The position numbers and the translations under genes were made by a program. Under the pieces are notes generated by a model. That model did not search any database. It was not told where the DNA came from and was given only the letters and a program-made list of their open reading frames with translations. Below are positions 1-9,244 of a stretch of 64,000 nt of DNA, piece after piece (within the stretch, counting starts at the first letter, position 1; each line of letters opens with the position of its first letter). This DNA is from Pseudoalteromonas byunsanensis (GTDB taxonomy: Bacteria > Pseudomonadota > Gammaproteobacteria > Enterobacterales > Alteromonadaceae): the NCBI RefSeq assembly GCF_001854475.1, contig NZ_MNAN01000032.1, forward strand, positions 62,001 through 126,000. Direction: 5' to 3'.

Positions 1-1062
1 TGCCGCAATAAGCTCAGGGATCTGAGTCAATTGCTGAGCAAAGCCTTCTACCCGCTTACGCTGTACAACTAGTTGCTGACAATCGGCAAATTGGCTTTGA
101 GCAAGCATATTACTTAGCTGTTTTAATTGCTCATTTAATGCTTGACCTTGCTGCTCATCTAACTCGCTAATCGCTTTAGCAAGCTGTTGTTCGAACGCGT
201 CAATCGCAGCCGTGCTCGTTTTAATCTCATTTGCTTTGGCTTGTTCTGCTAATTGTTTAGCTTGCTCAGCCTCAAATTCAGCTTTTTGCTTTTCAATGTG
301 TACTTCAAGCTTTTTGCTAATGCTAGTGAACTTCTTGTCGAGTACTTTGATTGCTTCATCGTCTAGCCATTTAAGTTCAATCTCTTGCCACTCTTTTAGT
401 AATGCTTTGGCTTGTTCATCAATTTGCTGATAATCAAATTTATCGCGTAATGCATTCAGCTTTGCCAAAACCATTCTGGTTTGCTGCTCAACCTGTTGCG
501 GCATTTCTTTGGCAAGTCTTTGTTGCTCAATGCGCAGCTCAATTTCTTTTTGTGCCTCACCTTGCGCGCTTTTCAAAACAGTTTTATCTAATTGATATTG
601 CTCTGTAAGAGGCAATAATGCGAGTTGTAATGCTTCGCTTCCTTCTTTGAACGCACGTTCGATAAGCTTCACATTTGCTAAACGTTTCAATAATTTTACG
701 CGAAATTGTATTTCATCTTCTGAAAAAGCAAGTTTCTCTAGCAGCTTGGTAGATGCGTACTTATCAATATACTCGCTACGGATCTCTTCACTTAACTCGT
801 CATTTTTATTGAGCACAGCACTAGAAATCTGCTGCTCAGCCAGCTCTTTTAAGTTCTGATCTTGCTTGTACGCTTGCCACCACAACACCAGATCATTAAC
901 CTTGTGCAATGCTTTTTTGCGGATCTCTGCTGAGCTATCTTGCAAGGCTAAGGTTTGTAATACCTCTGCGTCTTTCCCTGTATCTAATTTATCAACTGCT
1001 GCCAAACGTATCGCAGTTTTGGGGTGCTTCCATTTAGGCGTAAAAAGGTGTTTAAAGATCAT
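1..1062 (-). CDS. DUF349 domain-containing protein (3' part lies beyond the left edge)
   Basis: The reading frame starts at an ATG at 1062 and stays open for 354 codons to the window edge, so the C-terminal part is missing. The visible protein begins MIFKHLFTPKWKHPKTAIRL and is highly charged and rich in Gln, Glu, Lys and Leu. It looks like continuous helix with coiled-coil character, which fits the DUF349 proteins of Alteromonadales. The N-terminal stretch of about 60 residues has a HEAT-like look. No enzymatic motif is visible and the function is unknown. The start overlaps the end of the DUF1315 gene by 11 bases, so the two are probably translationally coupled. Family assignment is from overall composition and the N-terminus, so moderate confidence. 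Confidence 0.7.
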   Translation of the reverse strand, partial: MIFKHLFTPKWKHPKTAIRLAAVDKLDTGKDAEVLQTLALQDSSAEIRKKALHKVNDLVLWWQAYKQDQNLKELAEQQISSAVLNKNDELSEEIRSEYIDKYASTKLLEKLAFSEDEIQFRVKLLKRLANVKLIERAFKEGSEALQLALLPLTEQYQLDKTVLKSAQGEAQKEIELRIEQQRLAKEMPQQVEQQTRMVLAKLNALRDKFDYQQIDEQAKALLKEWQEIELKWLDDEAIKVLDKKFTSISKKLEVHIEKQKAEFEAEQAKQLAEQAKANEIKTSTAAIDAFEQQLAKAISELDEQQGQALNEQLKQLSNMLAQSQFADCQQLVVQRKRVEGFAQQLTQIPELIAA

Positions 1063-1333
1063 GTTCACTGAACCTAGCTATTTCATTTTGGGTTTTAAAT
1101 TCTTGTTGTAACTCACGTTTTGACTTTTGAACCATTTCGCCACGCTCATTAATAGTAAATTGTTCGTCACTCTTAGCAACTTTGGCCTGATATAGCATCA
1201 CTAATTGCACCGTTTGCGCTTTTTGCGCCTCACTCAATGGCGTGCCATCTGGCCACTTGCCGGTTGATGCACCATACTGAAGACGCTCATACACTTCTGG
1301 CGTTAAGCTTTTAACTATACTGTCAATATTCAT
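1052..1333 (-). CDS. yeaC: DUF1315 (YeaC-like) family protein
   Basis: This small protein of 93 residues begins MNIDSIVKSLTPEVYERLQ and carries the block GKWPDGTPLSEAQ, typical of E. coli YeaC and the DUF1315 family. The frame extends 20 codons further upstream, but the family starts at this methionine, so I place the start at 1333. It lies 2 bases after the zinc-ribbon gene and overlaps the start of the DUF349 gene by 11 bases, so the three form an operon. No catalytic or membrane features are seen. The molecular role of the family is not established. Confidence 0.85.
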   Translation of the reverse strand: MNIDSIVKSLTPEVYERLQYGASTGKWPDGTPLSEAQKAQTVQLVMLYQAKVAKSDEQFTINERGEMVQKSKRELQQEFKTQNEIARFSEHDL

Positions 1334-1335
1334 CG

Positions 1336-1662
1336 CTACTTTTTCTTTTTTAAATAAATCAACACAACTCGGTTTACCAAGTACCACACACAACCTATCG
1401 CAATGGCACCTTGCGCCGCGATCATTTGCAATGAATTCTGCTCAGGTTGGTGCCAGTACATATACAAAAAGCCACCAAGGAATAAAATCAATGCCAAAAA
1501 CGAATGATTCATAAACTTCTGTTGTTTACTAGTACGTTCTTTTATCGCTAATCGTTCAATTTGCTCATCGGTCAGCTCGCCCAATTGCAACTGGCAATGC
1601 GGACATACCTTACTTTTATTTGAGATGGATTTGCTGCAACTAGGACATTTTACAATTGCCAT
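1336..1662 (-). CDS. Zinc-ribbon membrane protein
   Basis: The product has 108 residues. The N-terminus MAIVKCPSCSKSIS followed by VCPHC gives a two-CxxC zinc ribbon (C6, C9, C23, C26). A short helical linker follows, then two hydrophobic segments (about residues 52-70 and 78-98) and a lysine-rich tail. The start at 1662 has a GGAGAG ribosome binding site; an in-frame ATG further upstream would lie inside the neighbouring terminator, so I reject it. It heads the operon with the DUF1315 and DUF349 genes. No specific function is recognised. Confidence 0.8.
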   Translation of the reverse strand: MAIVKCPSCSKSISNKSKVCPHCQLQLGELTDEQIERLAIKERTSKQQKFMNHSFLALILFLGGFLYMYWHQPEQNSLQMIAAQGAIAIGCVWYLVNRVVLIYLKKKK

Positions 1663-1683
1663 AAATAACTCTCCAAATGCTAC

Positions 1684-1707
1684 AAAAAAAGCGCCCATAG
1701 TGGGCGC
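1684..1707 (-). terminator. Intrinsic terminator of the AGCS symporter gene
   Basis: GCGCCCA and TGGGCGC form a 7-bp perfect stem with a 3-base loop (1691-1707). On the minus strand it is followed by seven U (complement of 1684-1690). It lies 34 bases past the symporter stop codon. Confidence 0.85.
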
Positions 1708-1740
1708 CATTTTACTCGTTTTCTACTCGAATGTCTTTGT

Positions 1741-3471
1741 TCAATTCGACTCGTTTACACGCATGTTGCTTTTATTGTCACTTTTTTGGTCACTAGACGC
1801 TGCTTCTTTGTGTTCACGATTAAATTTCTGCCAGTAATCATCTACCGAGTCTTTCATTTCTTTGCGTAATAAGAAAATACCAAACAAGTTTGGTAGAGTC
1901 ATTACCACAATAGCCACCGCGGCCAACTTCCATACTAAGGTAGTATCAGCAAATGACGCCCAGAAGAAACCAGCCACGTAGAATACTCGATAAGGCATTA
2001 CTGAGCGGCTACCTAGCAAATAGATCATGGCTCTGTCGCCATAATATGACCAAGCTATAGCCGTTGAAAACGCAAACATCAATAACCCAATCGATACAAT
2101 ATATTGACCGTTGTCGCCAAAGAAGCCACGGCTGAAAGCTTTAGTTGTCAACTCAGCCGAGTGCACTAAGGACTCACCGCGTATACTGATGCTGTCATCA
2201 ACTAATTTGCCATTGTTTACTTCGACTGTACCAGTGAAAACATGGCGCTCAGTAATGCCGAAGCGAATATTTTCACCGATGGAACGTGAGTGAATAATTG
2301 TAAAGTCTTCACTTGTCGCCTTGCCCTGTACCACTTCAATGTTACCAGTATAAGGCTCTACCGAATGATCTTTACCACCGTTAAGGTATTGATACAGTTC
2401 TTGACGTTGCTGTTCATCATTTTCACTATACTGACCTTGAATGATGGTCATTGATGAGCGCTCAAATTGGGTATCAAATTTTTCAGACCACACACCTGAA
2501 GACAAAATAACTAAACCCGTTAGCGTACAAATGATAATGGTATCAATGAAAGGTTCTAAAATAGATACCATCCCTTCTGAAACAGGTTCATCAGCCTTTG
2601 CTGATGCGTGGGCGATTGGCGCTGACCCCTGACCGGCTTCGTTCGAGAATAGACCTCGGTTTACACCTCGGTTAAAAGCATAAGCGAATGAAGCCCCCAA
2701 GAAGCCCCCTGCCGCTGCAGAGCCAGAAAATGCGTTTGAGAATACCGCAGCAAATGACGGAGCGATATTTTCAATATTATATAAAATAACCGCTAGCGCA
2801 CCCACTATATAGATGGCCGCCATGATTGGCACTATGCGCGATGTGATAGCCGCGATGCGTTTGATACCACCGAGAATGACCAACGCCAACAGCACTGACA
2901 ATACGCCCCCAGTGTGCCACGGTTCAATACCAAATGTCGCTTCCATACCTTGCGCAATGTTATTGATCTGCGGCAAGTTTCCTGTACCAAATGAACTGAT
3001 AACAGTCGCTATCGCGAATAATATCGCCAACCATTTCATATTTAAGCGGCGGTCCATGTAGTACATAGGACCACCAGCCATTGTGCCATCATCCGTTTTA
3101 ACACGATATTTGTGAGATAAGGTTACTTCCACAAATTTGGTTGTCATGCCGAAAAATGCAGTCATCCACATCCAAAACAACGCTGCTGGGCCACCAATAG
3201 AGATAGCTAACGCCACACCACCAATGTTACCGGTACCCACTGTACCTGATAAAGCCGTTGCAAGTGCCTGAAAGTGAGTTGTATCCCCTTCATCCCCTTT
3301 TTTATCAAACTTACCCGTTACCACTTTGCATGCATGCTTGAAGTAACGAACTTGTGGGAACTTGAGATAGATTGTAAAGAATAAACCTACCCCTAAAAGT
3401 ACATATGGGAACCAGACTGATCCCCCTAAAATGCTATCTAGAAAATCTAGAAACTGTCCAAATGCATCCAC
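1741..3471 (-). CDS. Sodium:alanine/glycine symporter (AGCS family)
   Basis: The 576-residue protein is an inner-membrane sodium:amino acid symporter of the AGCS (alanine or glycine:cation) family. Family hallmarks seen are the [11 protein letters not shown] region (about 80-90), GGPMYYM (133-139), the [19 protein letters not shown] block (271-289) and the late [14 protein letters not shown] segment. About ten hydrophobic segments are visible. It is longer than the usual 450-500 residues because of a hydrophilic stretch at about residues 329-438, before the [15 protein letters not shown] motif (see findings). The C-terminus is a charged tail. It is a single gene with its own terminator. The substrate is not certain; alanine is the usual one. 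Confidence 0.92.
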   Translation of the reverse strand: MDAFGQFLDFLDSILGGSVWFPYVLLGVGLFFTIYLKFPQVRYFKHACKVVTGKFDKKGDEGDTTHFQALATALSGTVGTGNIGGVALAISIGGPAALFWMWMTAFFGMTTKFVEVTLSHKYRVKTDDGTMAGGPMYYMDRRLNMKWLAILFAIATVISSFGTGNLPQINNIAQGMEATFGIEPWHTGGVLSVLLALVILGGIKRIAAITSRIVPIMAAIYIVGALAVILYNIENIAPSFAAVFSNAFSGSAAAGGFLGASFAYAFNRGVNRGLFSNEAGQGSAPIAHASAKADEPVSEGMVSILEPFIDTIIICTLTGLVILSSGVWSEKFDTQFERSSMTIIQGQYSENDEQQRQELYQYLNGGKDHSVEPYTGNIEVVQGKATSEDFTIIHSRSIGENIRFGITERHVFTGTVEVNNGKLVDDSISIRGESLVHSAELTTKAFSRGFFGDNGQYIVSIGLLMFAFSTAIAWSYYGDRAMIYLLGSRSVMPYRVFYVAGFFWASFADTTLVWKLAAVAIVVMTLPNLFGIFLLRKEMKDSVDDYWQKFNREHKEAASSDQKSDNKSNMRVNESN

Positions 3472-3496
3472 GACTCATCCTCTTGTTGTTATACGT

Positions 3497-3525
3497 AAAA
3501 AGCAATCGCATAACGACTGCTTTTT
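3497..3525 (-). terminator. Intrinsic terminator of the M14 carboxypeptidase gene
   Basis: AGCAATCG and CGACTGCT pair, with one G·U wobble in the minus-strand RNA, and the flanking A5 and T5 extend the stem. The minus-strand transcript ends in a U-run. It starts 10 bases past the carboxypeptidase stop. Confidence 0.8.
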
Positions 3526-3535
3526 GAATTGATTA

Positions 3536-4666
3536 TTATCTTAATTTATCTACCACGCTCACAATCGCTGCAAGCGTGTCTTGTCCAAACTGGTAAGAAC
3601 GTCTGTCTGACCAACCATAGTGAGGGTCTGGCAGATTTGCGTTATCCTTAAATGGCATTTCAACGGTGTAGGCTAATACTTTAAATGCCTCACCCACAGC
3701 ACAAGATGCAACCGTTAAATTAGCCTCTCCCGGTGCGTCTTTATCATAGCCAAATTCATCTTGAAACTCTGGTGTAATAGTCAATAACGCAGCTTTAAAG
3801 GTGTCTTCTAGTTCTTTGATGCGCGCATCATAACTTGGGATCCCTTCTCCACCCGCTACAAAGTTATAAGGTAGCGCTTCATCACCATGAATGTCTAGAT
3901 ACATATCAACGCCTGTCTCATGCATCTTATTAAGCACATGATAAACCTCAGGAGACTTTTCCAAACTAGGAGTCTGCCACTCACGATTTAAGTTAATGCC
4001 TGCGGCATTGGTACGTAGGTGACCTCGAACACTACCATCAGGGTTCATATTAGGCACAATATGGAACACCGCTTTTGACAATAATGCTGCTGCATGTGGG
4101 TCTTCATCATCCAATAACTTATGTAGTAAGCCTTCCACAAACCATTCGGCCATTGTTTCACCTGGATGTTGACGTGCTGTGATCCAGATGTTCTTTTTCC
4201 CTTGTTCTGGCTCACCAATGGTCAATAAACTAATATCACGGCCATCAAGGGTTTCACCTAGTGTTTCGATAGTGCAAACGTCATGACTTTGTGCCCAATA
4301 CAGTAAATCTAGGTGACGCTCATAACTATACGGCGTGAAATACGCAAAATAGGTATGTGCGAATTCAGGTTCAAAATCTATAATTAAACGGCCATTCTCA
4401 TGATGACTTGGCACTCTGAACCAAGTTTGACGATCGTATGATGCAACTGCATGATAATCATCCCACCCTTCTGGGTAAGCCGACTTTTCAAGGCCATTGA
4501 TATGCAATTTATGCCCTAAAAATGGCGTGCTTTCTAGGCGAAAGTGGAACCACTGAAAGAAATCCGATTCATTGTCTTTGTTAATTTCCAACTGAATATC
4601 AAGTGGCTCGCTTGCTGCTAGCACCTTGATATTACCACTGTCAAAATTACTGGTGATCTTCATCAT
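3536..4666 (-). CDS. M14-type cytosolic zinc carboxypeptidase
   Basis: The 376-residue protein is a metallocarboxypeptidase of the cytosolic carboxypeptidase (CCP-like) branch of family M14. An N-terminal beta domain (about 1-120) precedes the catalytic domain. The zinc ligands are visible in ARQHPGETMAEW (His and Glu) and in DIHGDEALPY (His); the general base Glu is in YTVEMPFKD near the C-terminus. The NPDGSVRGHLRTN block supplies the substrate-binding Asn/Arg of the family. There is no signal peptide, so it acts in the cytoplasm. Bacterial members may remove C-terminal residues from peptides or proteins; the substrate here is unknown. Two adjacent Met codons could start it; the AAGG upstream fits the first. 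Confidence 0.9.
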   Translation of the reverse strand: MMKITSNFDSGNIKVLAASEPLDIQLEINKDNESDFFQWFHFRLESTPFLGHKLHINGLEKSAYPEGWDDYHAVASYDRQTWFRVPSHHENGRLIIDFEPEFAHTYFAYFTPYSYERHLDLLYWAQSHDVCTIETLGETLDGRDISLLTIGEPEQGKKNIWITARQHPGETMAEWFVEGLLHKLLDDEDPHAAALLSKAVFHIVPNMNPDGSVRGHLRTNAAGINLNREWQTPSLEKSPEVYHVLNKMHETGVDMYLDIHGDEALPYNFVAGGEGIPSYDARIKELEDTFKAALLTITPEFQDEFGYDKDAPGEANLTVASCAVGEAFKVLAYTVEMPFKDNANLPDPHYGWSDRRSYQFGQDTLAAIVSVVDKLR

Positions 4667-4782
4667 GTACCTTAATTTTTTACCCCGTTCATTTCGAACG
4701 GGAGAACTTCACTGTTAATTCTTGTTAGCTGACTGTAACGTAATAGGCCCAAGAGTATCACAGCCTGCTACGTTCAAAAACT

Positions 4783-4810
4783 AAAAAAGCCAGCAAATGC
4801 TGGCTTTTTA
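4783..4810 (-). terminator. Intrinsic terminator of the GAPDH gene
   Basis: GCCAGCA and TGCTGGC form a stem with a 2-base loop, flanked by A6 and T5, so the minus-strand transcript ends in a U-run. It lies 15 bases past the GAPDH stop. Confidence 0.9.
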
Positions 4811-4824
4811 GGACTATCAATGTA

Positions 4825-6270
4825 TTAGCGAGGTAAACTTGGGAATGATACTTCCGCCATATCACGCATAACTCGAACAACCTGACAGCTATAACCAAAC
4901 TCGTTATCATACCAAACGTATAGTACAACACGGTCGCCATCAACAATCGTTGCTTGTGAATCTACTACACCTGCATAACGGCTGCCAACTAAGTCAGTAG
5001 ATACGATTTCTGTTGAAGCGGTGTAATCGATTTGATCACGTAGCTCAGAGTAAAGCGATGTGTCACGTAAAAACTCGTTTAGCTCTTCACGGTCAGTCGC
5101 TGTTTCTAAGTTTAAGTTAATGATTGCCATAGAAACGTTTGGCGTAGGTACACGGATAGCGTTACCCGTTAACTTACCTGCAAGCTCAGGAAGTGCTTTA
5201 GCAACAGCTTTAGCTGCACCCGTTGAGGTAATAACCATGTTCAATGCTGCACTGCGGCCACGACGCTCTGCTTTATGATAGTTATCAATCAAGTTTTGGT
5301 CATTGGTGTAAGAGTGAACAGTTTCAACATGACCATTCTTAATACCAAACTTGTCGTTGATTGCCTTAAGAACTGGCGTAATAGCGTTAGTTGTACAGCT
5401 TGCTGCTGAAACAATTTTATCTTCGCTCTTGATATCCTGATTGTTCACACCATAAACGACGTTTTTGATGTCACCTTTAGCAGGTGCAGTTAACAATACT
5501 TTCGCAGCACCAGTTGATTTGAGGTGAAGACCAAGTCCGTCTTCATCTTTCCATATACCCGTATTATCAACGATTAGCGCGTCTTCAATACCGTACTTGG
5601 TGTAATCTACTTCATCTGGAGAATTTGAGTAGATAACCTGAATATAGTTACCGTTAGCTTTAATCGCGCTCTTTTCATGGTCAACAGTGATTGAACCATT
5701 AAAAGGACCGTGAATAGAATCACGACGCAATAAACTTGCACGTTTTTCTAAATCACCATCACGGCCGCCACGAACAACGATGGCACGTAAGCGTAAATCA
5801 GCGTGAGAGCCGCCACGTTCAATAAGTAGGCGCGCTAATAAACGACCGATACGGCCAAAACCATAAAGAACAACGTCGCGAGGCTTTTGGCTATCGCCTT
5901 TGTTGATTAGCTCAGCAAGCTCAGCGTTAAGATATTCTTCGATTGAGCGGCCTTCACCAGCATTCTTATAAATGTAACCGTATGCTAGTTTACCTAAATC
6001 GATGCGTGCTGGTGCTAAATCCATTTTGCTGATCGCTTCTAAAAAAGGGAAGCTTTCGCGCAAGCGCAGTTTACGCTCTTCAAAACGTGCAACAGTTTTG
6101 TGTGCTTTGATCACGTCGATGGTGCTTGTGTTTACCAATGGACGGCCATAAACCGCAATTTCAATACCAGAGTTACGATATAGACGACCAATAATTGGTT
6201 GCATATTTTCTGCGTAATCTTGGCGCTCTTGCCAGCTATTTTGATATTCTTGCTCGTGAGATAAGGTCAT
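4825..6270 (-). CDS. gap: Glyceraldehyde-3-phosphate dehydrogenase, long form
   Basis: It converts glyceraldehyde 3-phosphate, NAD(P)+ and phosphate to 1,3-bisphosphoglycerate in glycolysis or the reverse in gluconeogenesis. The Rossmann motif YGFGRIGR lies at about residues 136-143, the catalytic Cys is C292 in SAASCTTNAITPV and the His partner is H319 in ETVHSYTNDQN. The C-terminal YVWYDNEFGYS is also typical. At 481 residues it is about 150 longer than the standard 330-residue enzyme. The extra part is mainly an N-terminal helical domain of about 130 residues, a form known in Vibrio and Alteromonadales. It is monocistronic. I saw no HexR-type operator upstream. Confidence 0.95.
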   Translation of the reverse strand: MTLSHEQEYQNSWQERQDYAENMQPIIGRLYRNSGIEIAVYGRPLVNTSTIDVIKAHKTVARFEERKLRLRESFPFLEAISKMDLAPARIDLGKLAYGYIYKNAGEGRSIEEYLNAELAELINKGDSQKPRDVVLYGFGRIGRLLARLLIERGGSHADLRLRAIVVRGGRDGDLEKRASLLRRDSIHGPFNGSITVDHEKSAIKANGNYIQVIYSNSPDEVDYTKYGIEDALIVDNTGIWKDEDGLGLHLKSTGAAKVLLTAPAKGDIKNVVYGVNNQDIKSEDKIVSAASCTTNAITPVLKAINDKFGIKNGHVETVHSYTNDQNLIDNYHKAERRGRSAALNMVITSTGAAKAVAKALPELAGKLTGNAIRVPTPNVSMAIINLNLETATDREELNEFLRDTSLYSELRDQIDYTASTEIVSTDLVGSRYAGVVDSQATIVDGDRVVLYVWYDNEFGYSCQVVRVMRDMAEVSFPSLPR

Positions 6271-6414
6271 TTTTTCTGCCTAATAAACAATTTTTTGAAC
6301 GGATAGCCCTACCGGGCACCCGTATTCTAATTTAAACTGCCGTGATTCTCCACTGTTACTCATCAATTCATTGGGCTAGAATATTTATAATAAATTACGA
6401 CAAGAGGAAATCTC

Positions 6415-7215
6415 ATGGCATTAAGACAATCAATTGTCTTGTCTGTATTGCTATTGGCAGGCTGTGATAACCCAATAACGTTAAGTCGGGTTTGCGACGA
6501 AACGCCTGGATTTTGTAATGACTTAAACACAGATAGTCATTGTAGAGAAGAACGCGCGGAGGTAATTGTTGCGCGTTACCATGAATATAAAAAGCCTACC
6601 GATGAAAATAAGTACCAGTTACTTAAACTATTCGAAGACTACGATCGTTGCGTTTCTCTTGCCGCTAAAATTGAGCACATCAAACTAAAAGAAAAAACTA
6701 CTTCTCGCGTTAATGCTCATTTGACAAGCCTAAAAGAAATCAACCGTATTTTTAAAGAAACACTCGACACGACTCACCCTGGGTTGCTTTATTATCATTG
6801 GTCACGCAATGCCAACAGAACTGCACTGAATAAATTGCTCAATATGCAAGAACAAAAGGTTGTTAAAGACGATCCCGAAATACAATTATTTCTAGCTACG
6901 TTTTATGCCAAAATAGACGACGATAAAACTGTAGACCTGCTGTATCGCGTACTAGAACTAAACAAAAAAGGGCAACAGCCGGCTCCGGAAGTGTACGAAA
7001 CGCTAACCAGCATTTTTTATAAACAAGAAAAATACAAGCACGCTTATACCTTTGCCAAAGTCGCAAAGCTATCTGGTTTTGATAGTGTCGATATTATTCC
7101 GATTGAGCATCACATCGCAAGCCTTGGTAAATCACTCGATCCTTTGAACGACTTGGCTCAAAAAACCTACAACAGCATCCAAGAAGGTACCTTTGTGTCG
7201 CCGCGAGAATTTTAA
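6415..7215 (+). CDS. DUF2989 family lipoprotein
   Basis: The 266-residue protein has a lipoprotein signal with the lipobox LLAGC (Cys 17), so it is probably anchored in the outer or inner membrane facing the periplasm. The following VCDETPGFCNDLNTDSHCREERAE is the cysteine-containing signature of DUF2989. The rest is helical and resembles TPR repeats (about 150-230). An AGAGGAAA ribosome binding site precedes the ATG. It is divergent from the GAPDH gene. The function is unknown. Confidence 0.85.
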   Translation: MALRQSIVLSVLLLAGCDNPITLSRVCDETPGFCNDLNTDSHCREERAEVIVARYHEYKKPTDENKYQLLKLFEDYDRCVSLAAKIEHIKLKEKTTSRVNAHLTSLKEINRIFKETLDTTHPGLLYYHWSRNANRTALNKLLNMQEQKVVKDDPEIQLFLATFYAKIDDDKTVDLLYRVLELNKKGQQPAPEVYETLTSIFYKQEKYKHAYTFAKVAKLSGFDSVDIIPIEHHIASLGKSLDPLNDLAQKTYNSIQEGTFVSPREF

Positions 7216-7240
7216 AAAAAAGAGCAGCCATCGCTGCTCT
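7214..7240. terminator. Shared terminator between the DUF2989 and MlaC-like genes
   Basis: AGAGCAGC and GCTGCTCT form a perfect 8-bp stem with a 4-base loop (7221-7240). The A-tract at 7214-7220 gives a strong U-run on the minus strand, so it mainly serves the MlaC-like gene. On the plus strand the U-run is weak. Confidence 0.85.
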
Positions 7241-7277
7241 TAAACTTTTAACTTTAAAAGTCGGAAAGTTAAAACTG

Positions 7278-7862
7278 TTACGCTTTGTTTTTGAGCTCTT
7301 GTGTTACCTGAGCTAAACCCACCTCAGAAATACGTGAAATAATTTCTTTTTGCTTAGCACTCAGTAGTGAAATGCCCTCTGCAACCATATCGTAGACTTT
7401 CCAGCTACCATCTTTTGATTGCCTGAATTTAAAGTGCATATCAATATCGGGGCCAGTTGTTTCTTTAATAACCACTTTTACGGTAGCGAATTCATTGTCA
7501 CCACTTAGCGGCAACTCTTCAAACTGAACTTTTTGGCCTTTGTACTGCAACAAGGCGTTAGCATAAGTGGTCACTAAATAGCTATCGACCGCATCAATAA
7601 ACTCTACCGCGTCGGCACGCTGCAAGCCTTTTATATGCTTGCCCAACAATTTAAACGACACAAACTTCACATCAATATGCGGCATTAAGCGACTACGTAC
7701 GATGTTCTTCATGACTTCGGGTTGTGCTTTACCATCTTTATTAACCGCTTTAATGTCGGTAAATAAATCGTCACCTACTTTGGTAATTAATTGATACGGA
7801 GTGTCTGACGCAAAGCTAAATGCTGAAAATAGCATTGCCAACACAATGATTAATCTGTTCAT
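7278..7862 (-). CDS. MlaC/Ttg2D-like periplasmic phospholipid-binding protein (orphan)
   Basis: The protein of 194 residues starts MNRLIIVLAMLFSAFSFAS, a signal peptide cut after about residue 19. The mature part matches the MlaC (Tol_Tol_Ttg2) family: an alpha/beta protein that carries phospholipid between the inner and outer membrane. Family features are the FKLLGKHIKGLQRADAVEF block and the end of the fold at HFKFRQSKDGSWKVYDMVAEG. A further in-frame start lies 25 codons upstream but would bury the signal peptide, so I reject it. No mlaFEDB genes are near; it is an isolated paralogue. Confidence 0.82.
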   Translation of the reverse strand: MNRLIIVLAMLFSAFSFASDTPYQLITKVGDDLFTDIKAVNKDGKAQPEVMKNIVRSRLMPHIDVKFVSFKLLGKHIKGLQRADAVEFIDAVDSYLVTTYANALLQYKGQKVQFEELPLSGDNEFATVKVVIKETTGPDIDMHFKFRQSKDGSWKVYDMVAEGISLLSAKQKEIISRISEVGLAQVTQELKNKA

Positions 7863-8144
7863 GAGTAAACGTCCTAAATGTTTATATGGCGATATATTAC
7901 GCAAACATTTCATGCATAAAAAGATGCAAACAAGCACATATTCGATGCCAAATCAGCACCAATAGATTTCCGTTTATTGTTGCTGTTCATCACGCACAAA
8001 TGTTTCGCACGCATTATAGCTAATGCACGTCAAAACAAATGTTAGGATTTGTAAGGAGTGTTGAAAAAGTGTGGTAAGGGCCTGATGGTAAAATTATTTA
8101 AATACCACCTGCCATAATAGCGAAGAAATTTTTATGTACCGAAA

Positions 8145-9140
8145 TTAAGCTACTTTTATGCTCTGAAAGGTACCTAAAGCATGTTGTGTTTGGCGTAAAG
8201 CTCGCGTGATTTCACCACTTTCAAAAGCAACGAGCTCATGTTTTGATATACGCAGATTCTCTTGCTGAAGATTGTCCATCAATATATTGCCTAGAAACGA
8301 CATACGCTGCTGGGCACATATACTCTTTGCCAACCAAGCTCCAGGTAAAGACACCACACCAATATTCGGCGCCTTTTTAAATAATAGAGCGTCGTCAAGC
8401 TGTGGCAAACCAGAAATACAACTGATCCGGCCGCAAAACTGCAACAGTGATAATAACTCATTGGTGTATTTACCGGTGCTATCGATAACACCTTGCACGC
8501 CATCGTATCCATATTGACGCTGGATCAGATCGGCAAGATTTTCATCTTGCTCTGCAAACACCGCATCTGCTCCCAGCTCTTTTAAAAGCTCTTGAAAACC
8601 ATCAGGGCAACTGGTAAACACCATAAGCCCTTGTTGTTTGGCAAATTGAATAGCCAACTGACCTGTACAGGTATGCCCTGCTTCAATAAAAATCGAATCA
8701 CCTTCATCCAGTTGTAATTTCAGCAAGGCAATTAACGCTGTCATACCAGGAGTTGGCAAGCAAGCAGCAACAATGGGGTCAACATGTTCAGGAACCACAG
8801 CTAAGGCATAGTTAGCCACAGCGACATATTCACTCATCACCCCAGGGGTGCTGATATCATTGTGCCACATCACTCGCGTGCCAACACCCGGGTGCATTCC
8901 CTTAGGCGCATCAACTACAGTTCCAACAGCATCAAAGCCCAATACATGAGGATACTGCCAGCAGGGCGCACCTTGCTGGGCAAACTTCTCATCTAAACTA
9001 CCCAACCCCGTGTATTCAACCTTTACTAACACTTGCTGTGCTGTTGGCATTGGCGTGCTCAACTGGGCCTGCTGCAAACGAAAGTGCACACCCGGCTCTG
9101 CAAGTAGGATTGCTTTCATGGTTTCAGGTATTGTTGTCAC
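8145..9140 (-). CDS. MDR-superfamily quinone-oxidoreductase-like dehydrogenase
   Basis: The 331-residue protein belongs to the medium-chain dehydrogenase/reductase superfamily. The N-terminal GroES-like domain is recognised by HVLGFDAVGTVV and the nucleotide-binding domain by IFIEAGHTCTGQLAIQFAKQQG. The Cys/His zinc ligands of true alcohol dehydrogenases are not present in the expected places, so it resembles the zinc-free quinone oxidoreductase group that uses NADPH. The dinucleotide motif is atypical (AGHTCTG rather than AGxGxVG). The substrate cannot be told. A long perfect inverted repeat stands 46 bases upstream of the start (see 9186-9218). Confidence 0.8.
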   Translation of the reverse strand: MTTIPETMKAILLAEPGVHFRLQQAQLSTPMPTAQQVLVKVEYTGLGSLDEKFAQQGAPCWQYPHVLGFDAVGTVVDAPKGMHPGVGTRVMWHNDISTPGVMSEYVAVANYALAVVPEHVDPIVAACLPTPGMTALIALLKLQLDEGDSIFIEAGHTCTGQLAIQFAKQQGLMVFTSCPDGFQELLKELGADAVFAEQDENLADLIQRQYGYDGVQGVIDSTGKYTNELLSLLQFCGRISCISGLPQLDDALLFKKAPNIGVVSLPGAWLAKSICAQQRMSFLGNILMDNLQQENLRISKHELVAFESGEITRALRQTQHALGTFQSIKVA

Positions 9141-9185
9141 GCGATTCTCATTCTATTTTAACTGAAGGCTTATTAGCTGTATGCC

Positions 9186-9218
9186 ATGTTCTAATAACCG
9201 TTTTAATTATTAGAACAT
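9186..9218. promoter_or_regulatory. Perfect 12-bp inverted repeat, operator candidate
   Basis: ATGTTCTAATAA (9186-9197) is followed after 9 bases by its exact reverse complement TTATTAGAACAT (9207-9218). It lies between the RND permease end and the dehydrogenase start, both on the minus strand. No U-run follows on either strand, which speaks against a terminator and for a dimeric regulator site at the dehydrogenase promoter. Confidence 0.5.
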
Positions 9219-9244
9219 TCATTGTTGCGCAGCTCAACTATAAG

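Noticed and set aside
6271..6414. HexR operator upstream of GAPDH
   Set aside because: An A/T-rich stretch near 6385-6402 only partly matches the consensus; one half is out of register.
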